From contig JARBUQ010000154.1 of the NCBI GenBank assembly GCA_029239545.1, positions 1 through 8,906 on the forward strand: 8,906 nt of DNA, read 5' to 3'. The position numbers and the translations under genes were made by a program. Shown here one piece after another: positions 6,269 through 8,906 of this stretch (its first letter is position 1; each line of letters opens with the position of its first letter). The DNA is from Paenibacillus sp. (GTDB lineage Bacteria; Bacillota; Bacilli; Paenibacillales; NBRC-103111). The notes below the pieces were generated by a model, which did not search any database, had not been told where the DNA came from, and saw nothing but the letters and a program-made list of their open reading frames with translations.

Positions 6269-7221
6269 GTCGAAGTCTGATCGAAATTCGCAATCTTAAA
6301 AAATATTTCAATGTCGGCAAAGGGCAGTCGCTCAAGGCTGTCAATGATATTAGCCTGGATATCAAGCAAGGGGAGACCCTTGGCGTAGTGGGGGAGTCCG
6401 GCTGCGGAAAATCAACCGCCGGCAGAACGATACTTCGCTTATACGAGCCTACGGCAGGCTCCGTCAATTTCAATGGAACTAATATTTACTCCTTGACTGG
6501 CTCCAAGATGAAGGCGCTACGCCGTGAAATGCAGATGATCTTCCAGGACCCGTATGCATCCTTGAATCCGAGAATGACGATCTCCGATATAATCGGTGAA
6601 GCGCTCGATGTGCATAAGCTTGTCCACAGCAAGGCCGAGCGCAAGCATCGCATAGAGGAGCTGCTCGATCTGGTCGGCTTGAATCCCGACCACGTTACCC
6701 GCTATCCGCATGAATTCTCAGGCGGCCAGCGCCAGCGCATCGGGATTGCCCGTGCGCTTGCCGTTGATCCGAAGTTCATCATCTGCGATGAACCGATATC
6801 TGCGCTTGATGTCTCGATTCAAGCGCAAGTAGTCAATCTGCTGCAGGAGCTGCAGCGCAAGATGGGGTTGACCTACCTGTTCATCGCCCATGACTTGTCG
6901 ATGGTGAAGCATATCAGTGACCGCGTAGCTGTCATGTATCTAGGAAAAGTAGTAGAGATTGCAGATAGTGGCGAGCTCTACGAGAATCCGACTCATCCTT
7001 ACACGAAGGCGTTATTGTCGGCAATTCCGATTCCCGATCCCGAGATTGAACAAACAAGGGAGAGAATAGTCCTTAAGGGGGATTTGCCAAGCCCGGTTAA
7101 TCCTCCGAGCGGCTGTCACTTCCGCACCCGTTGTCCGCTCGCTTCGGAGAAATGCATCAGTGTCGAGCCTCCTCTCGTCGAGACCCGGCCCGGGCACTGG
7201 ACAGCATGTCATTTTGCTTGA
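6265..7221 (+). CDS. oppF: Oligopeptide ABC transporter ATPase OppF
   Basis: A 318-residue partner ATPase of OppD. Motifs: Walker A GESGCGKST (43-51), Q-loop Gln94 in IFQDPYASLNPR, signature SGGQRQR (152-158), Walker B FIICDEP (171-177, Asp175, Glu176), D-loop ALD and switch His209 in AHDLSMV. The text RALAVDPKFIICDEPISALD, with SxxD and DVSIQAQV after it, is the normal OppF/DppF form. The C-terminal extension has Cys284, Cys290, Cys297 and Cys315, with the same spacing (x5, x6, x17) as in OppD. ATG 6265 overlaps the oppD stop by four bases and has AGGAGGT at 6252-6258, six bases upstream, so the start is secure. It is last in the operon and is followed within ten bases by a terminator. Both ATPase sites look competent, so this is a heterodimeric motor without a degenerate site at motif level. 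Confidence 0.96.
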   Translation: MSRSLIEIRNLKKYFNVGKGQSLKAVNDISLDIKQGETLGVVGESGCGKSTAGRTILRLYEPTAGSVNFNGTNIYSLTGSKMKALRREMQMIFQDPYASLNPRMTISDIIGEALDVHKLVHSKAERKHRIEELLDLVGLNPDHVTRYPHEFSGGQRQRIGIARALAVDPKFIICDEPISALDVSIQAQVVNLLQELQRKMGLTYLFIAHDLSMVKHISDRVAVMYLGKVVEIADSGELYENPTHPYTKALLSAIPIPDPEIEQTRERIVLKGDLPSPVNPPSGCHFRTRCPLASEKCISVEPPLVETRPGHWTACHFA

Positions 7222-7231
7222 TCTTCAACAT

Positions 7232-7257
7232 GGCCGGCTCCCTTGGGGCCGGTTTTT
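7232..7257 (+). terminator. Rho-independent terminator after oppF
   Basis: CCGGCTCC (7234-7241) pairs with GGGGCCGG (7245-7252) in an eight-base stem with one G-T pair and a three-base loop, followed by five T residues (7253-7257). It begins ten bases after the oppF stop and ends the opp operon. Confidence 0.88.
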
Positions 7258-7267
7258 ATATGTAATT

Positions 7268-7296
7268 TTGACGAATCCGGTTCGTAGATGTAAAAT
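7268..7296 (+). promoter_or_regulatory. Sigma-A-type promoter for bshC
   Basis: A -35 TTGACG (7268-7273) and a -10 TAAAAT (7291-7296) are separated by exactly 17 bases, each one mismatch from consensus. The expected transcript start is near 7303, giving a leader of about 60 bases. It sits 11 bases past the oppF terminator, so bshC very likely has its own transcription. The spacer contains a 13-base near-palindrome centred at 7278 (CGAA at 7272-7275, TTCG at 7281-7284), a possible operator. Confidence 0.75.
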
Positions 7297-7363
7297 CGAG
7301 AATGGTGAACTAATTACAAATTGAACCGTCAACGTTAATTTGCTCAATGAAGGAGGGCCGTGC

Positions 7364-8906
7364 ATGAGAATCGATGAATACAGCTGGCTGCCCAGTCAGC
7401 CTATGGCCCGAAACTACATGGAATCATTCGATGCAGTGAGCTCCATGTACACTTATAATCCTTATGATCCGAATAAATTCGCGGCGAGAGCCGAGTGGTT
7501 AGATCGCAAGGATAGGCCAGCTTTGGAACGGGATAAGTTGTCAGAGGTACTCCGAGCTTATAATGAATCTGTTGGGAATGCAGCACAGGCGATGGATGCC
7601 ATAGAAGCTTTGAAGGACTCGGAGACGCTTGTAGTAGTTGGGGGGCAGCAGGCAGGGCTGTTCACAGGTCCACTACTTGTGCTTTTCAAAGCTGTTACAG
7701 TGCTGCAAACAGCAAGAGCAGCCTCTGAGCAATTGAATCGGCGGGTTGTGCCTGTCTTCTGGATCGCCGGAGAGGATCATGATCTGGATGAAGTTAACCA
7801 CATCAATGTATTGACGGATTCGCTTTCTATCCATAAAATCAAACTAGCAACAGCTCCGGAAAAACGAGGACCGGTCAGCTCTGTCGCAATATCCAGTGAA
7901 GAATGGCAGGACGTGCTGGAGCAGTTGGACGCCTCTTTAATGAACACTGAGTTTAAGGCCGCTTTGATGGAGCAGGTCAGAGAAGCATGTACGGCTTCCT
8001 CCACGCTCACAGACAGCTTTGCTCGTCTTATGGCGCAATGGTTCGGAAGCTATGGACTGGTGCTGATCGATTCTGCGGACCCGGCATGGAGACGACTCGA
8101 GGCCCCAATGTTCAAGGAGCTGGCTGAGAAGGAAAGAGAGCTGAACGCTGTGCTGCTTGCTGCTCAGGCAGAGCTGCGGCATTCTGGCTACACGCCTCAA
8201 GCTGAAGTTCGACCAGATCAGGCGAATCTGTTCATCTTACATAATGGCGAACGTCTGCTGCTGCATATCGACAATGATGGCTGTTATACTGACAAGCGGG
8301 GGATGCTTAAGCTTTCCTCTCAAGAGCTTATAGCTATAGCACAATCCGATCCGGAGAAGCTCAGCAATAATGTGATGACCCGGCCGCTAATGCAGGATTT
8401 CATGCTGCCTGTACTATCGGTTGTGTTAGGTACATCCGAGCTTGCTTATTGGGGTGTCCTTAAGGAAGCATTTGCTCATGTAGGGCTTCAAATGCCTATT
8501 CTGGAACCTCGTATGGAGTTCACTTTAGTAGAGGGAACGCTGCAGAAGCAGATGGCCAAGTATGAGCTTACTTTCGAAGACATTATTCAGCATTATGATC
8601 AGAAAAAGCAAGAGTGGCTAGATCTTCAAGGCTCGATGCAGCTTGCTGAGCAATTTGCGGATATTAAGCTTCAATTCGCAGATTTGTACAAACCGCTCGT
8701 TGAACGTGTTGGGACGATTAATCCTGGTATGCGCAAGCTGGGGGAAACGAACATGGCCAAGATTATAGAGCAAATACAATTTCTTGAATCTCGTGCGAAT
8801 GAAGCTTTTGAAGCTCAGTTCGATTCAGCGCTTCGCCATTGGGAGAGGCTGCGGGTGTCGCTGCACCCGCAAGCCAAACCACAGGAGAGAGTGTTCAATG
8901 CTCTTA
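7364..8906 (+). CDS. bshC: Bacillithiol biosynthesis cysteine-adding enzyme BshC, 3' end cut by window
   Basis: The first 514 residues of BshC, open to the window edge; family members are about 540 residues, so only some 25-30 are missing. BshC is credited with adding cysteine to glucosaminyl-malate, the last step of bacillithiol synthesis in Bacillota; bacillithiol is the low-molecular-weight thiol used in redox and electrophile defence. Recognisable blocks are VVGGQQAGLFTGPLLVLFKA (91-110), VPVFWIAGEDHDLDEVNHI (129-147), VMTRPLMQDFMLPVLSVVLG (337-356), ELAYWGVLKEAF (359-370), LQMPILEPRMEF (375-386) and HPQAKPQERVFN (501-512). The stretch at 395-490 is rich in charged helix sequence and probably forms the family's coiled coil. 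ATG 7364 has AGGAGGG at 7351-7357, six bases upstream. Its B. subtilis counterpart, yllA, lies just before the mraZ/division cluster, which may continue beyond this window. I see no frameshift. Confidence 0.95.
   Translation, partial: MRIDEYSWLPSQPMARNYMESFDAVSSMYTYNPYDPNKFAARAEWLDRKDRPALERDKLSEVLRAYNESVGNAAQAMDAIEALKDSETLVVVGGQQAGLFTGPLLVLFKAVTVLQTARAASEQLNRRVVPVFWIAGEDHDLDEVNHINVLTDSLSIHKIKLATAPEKRGPVSSVAISSEEWQDVLEQLDASLMNTEFKAALMEQVREACTASSTLTDSFARLMAQWFGSYGLVLIDSADPAWRRLEAPMFKELAEKERELNAVLLAAQAELRHSGYTPQAEVRPDQANLFILHNGERLLLHIDNDGCYTDKRGMLKLSSQELIAIAQSDPEKLSNNVMTRPLMQDFMLPVLSVVLGTSELAYWGVLKEAFAHVGLQMPILEPRMEFTLVEGTLQKQMAKYELTFEDIIQHYDQKKQEWLDLQGSMQLAEQFADIKLQFADLYKPLVERVGTINPGMRKLGETNMAKIIEQIQFLESRANEAFEAQFDSALRHWERLRVSLHPQAKPQERVFNAL

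Noticed and set aside
1..8906. CRISPR arrays, insertion sequences, tRNA or rRNA genes, phage or defence modules
   Set aside because: No regularly spaced repeats, transposase motifs or structured RNA genes were seen; the genes present account for nearly all the sequence.

Overview
The window looks like chromosomal DNA of a low-to-mid GC Bacillota, most likely Paenibacillus or a close relative. Reasons: strong AAGGAGG-type ribosome binding sites, a bacillithiol gene (bshC), a DUF3397 membrane protein, a ComFB-family protein, and a full oppABCDF operon in the Bacillus order. Every convincing gene is on the + strand. The genus is an inference; no 16S or other marker is present.

Layout. (1) 2-1268: the 3' part of panE (ketopantoate reductase), a small four-helix membrane protein of the DUF3397 family, and an 85-residue ComFB-family protein, closed by a rho-independent terminator (about 1315-1363). 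(2) 1364-1579: a non-coding leader with inverted repeats but no clear promoter. (3) 1580-7221: the oligopeptide ABC importer, made of lipoprotein receptor OppA, permeases OppB and OppC, and ATPases OppD and OppF. A long hairpin with a short T-run lies between oppA and oppB, so oppA is probably transcribed in excess. oppB/oppC and oppC/oppD are tightly packed, and oppD/oppF overlap by four bases (ATGA). A compact terminator follows oppF. (4) 7222-7363: an intergenic stretch with a good sigma-A-type promoter (TTGACG, 17 bases, TAAAAT). (5) 7364-8906: bshC, cut by the window edge just short of its end.

How the genes work together. OppA on the outer face of the membrane captures peptides, OppB and OppC form the channel, and OppD and OppF power import. 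PanE (pantothenate/CoA pathway) and BshC (last step of bacillithiol synthesis) are housekeeping enzymes. In Bacillus subtilis their counterparts ylbQ and yllA lie close together just upstream of the division/cell-wall cluster. Here comFB and the opp operon lie between them.

I see no mobile element, CRISPR array, RNA gene or defence system. This is mostly an ordinary region. The points worth a second look are regulatory (leader repeats, attenuator, hairpin in front of the oppB ribosome binding site) and a ComFB-family protein lacking a cysteine cluster.
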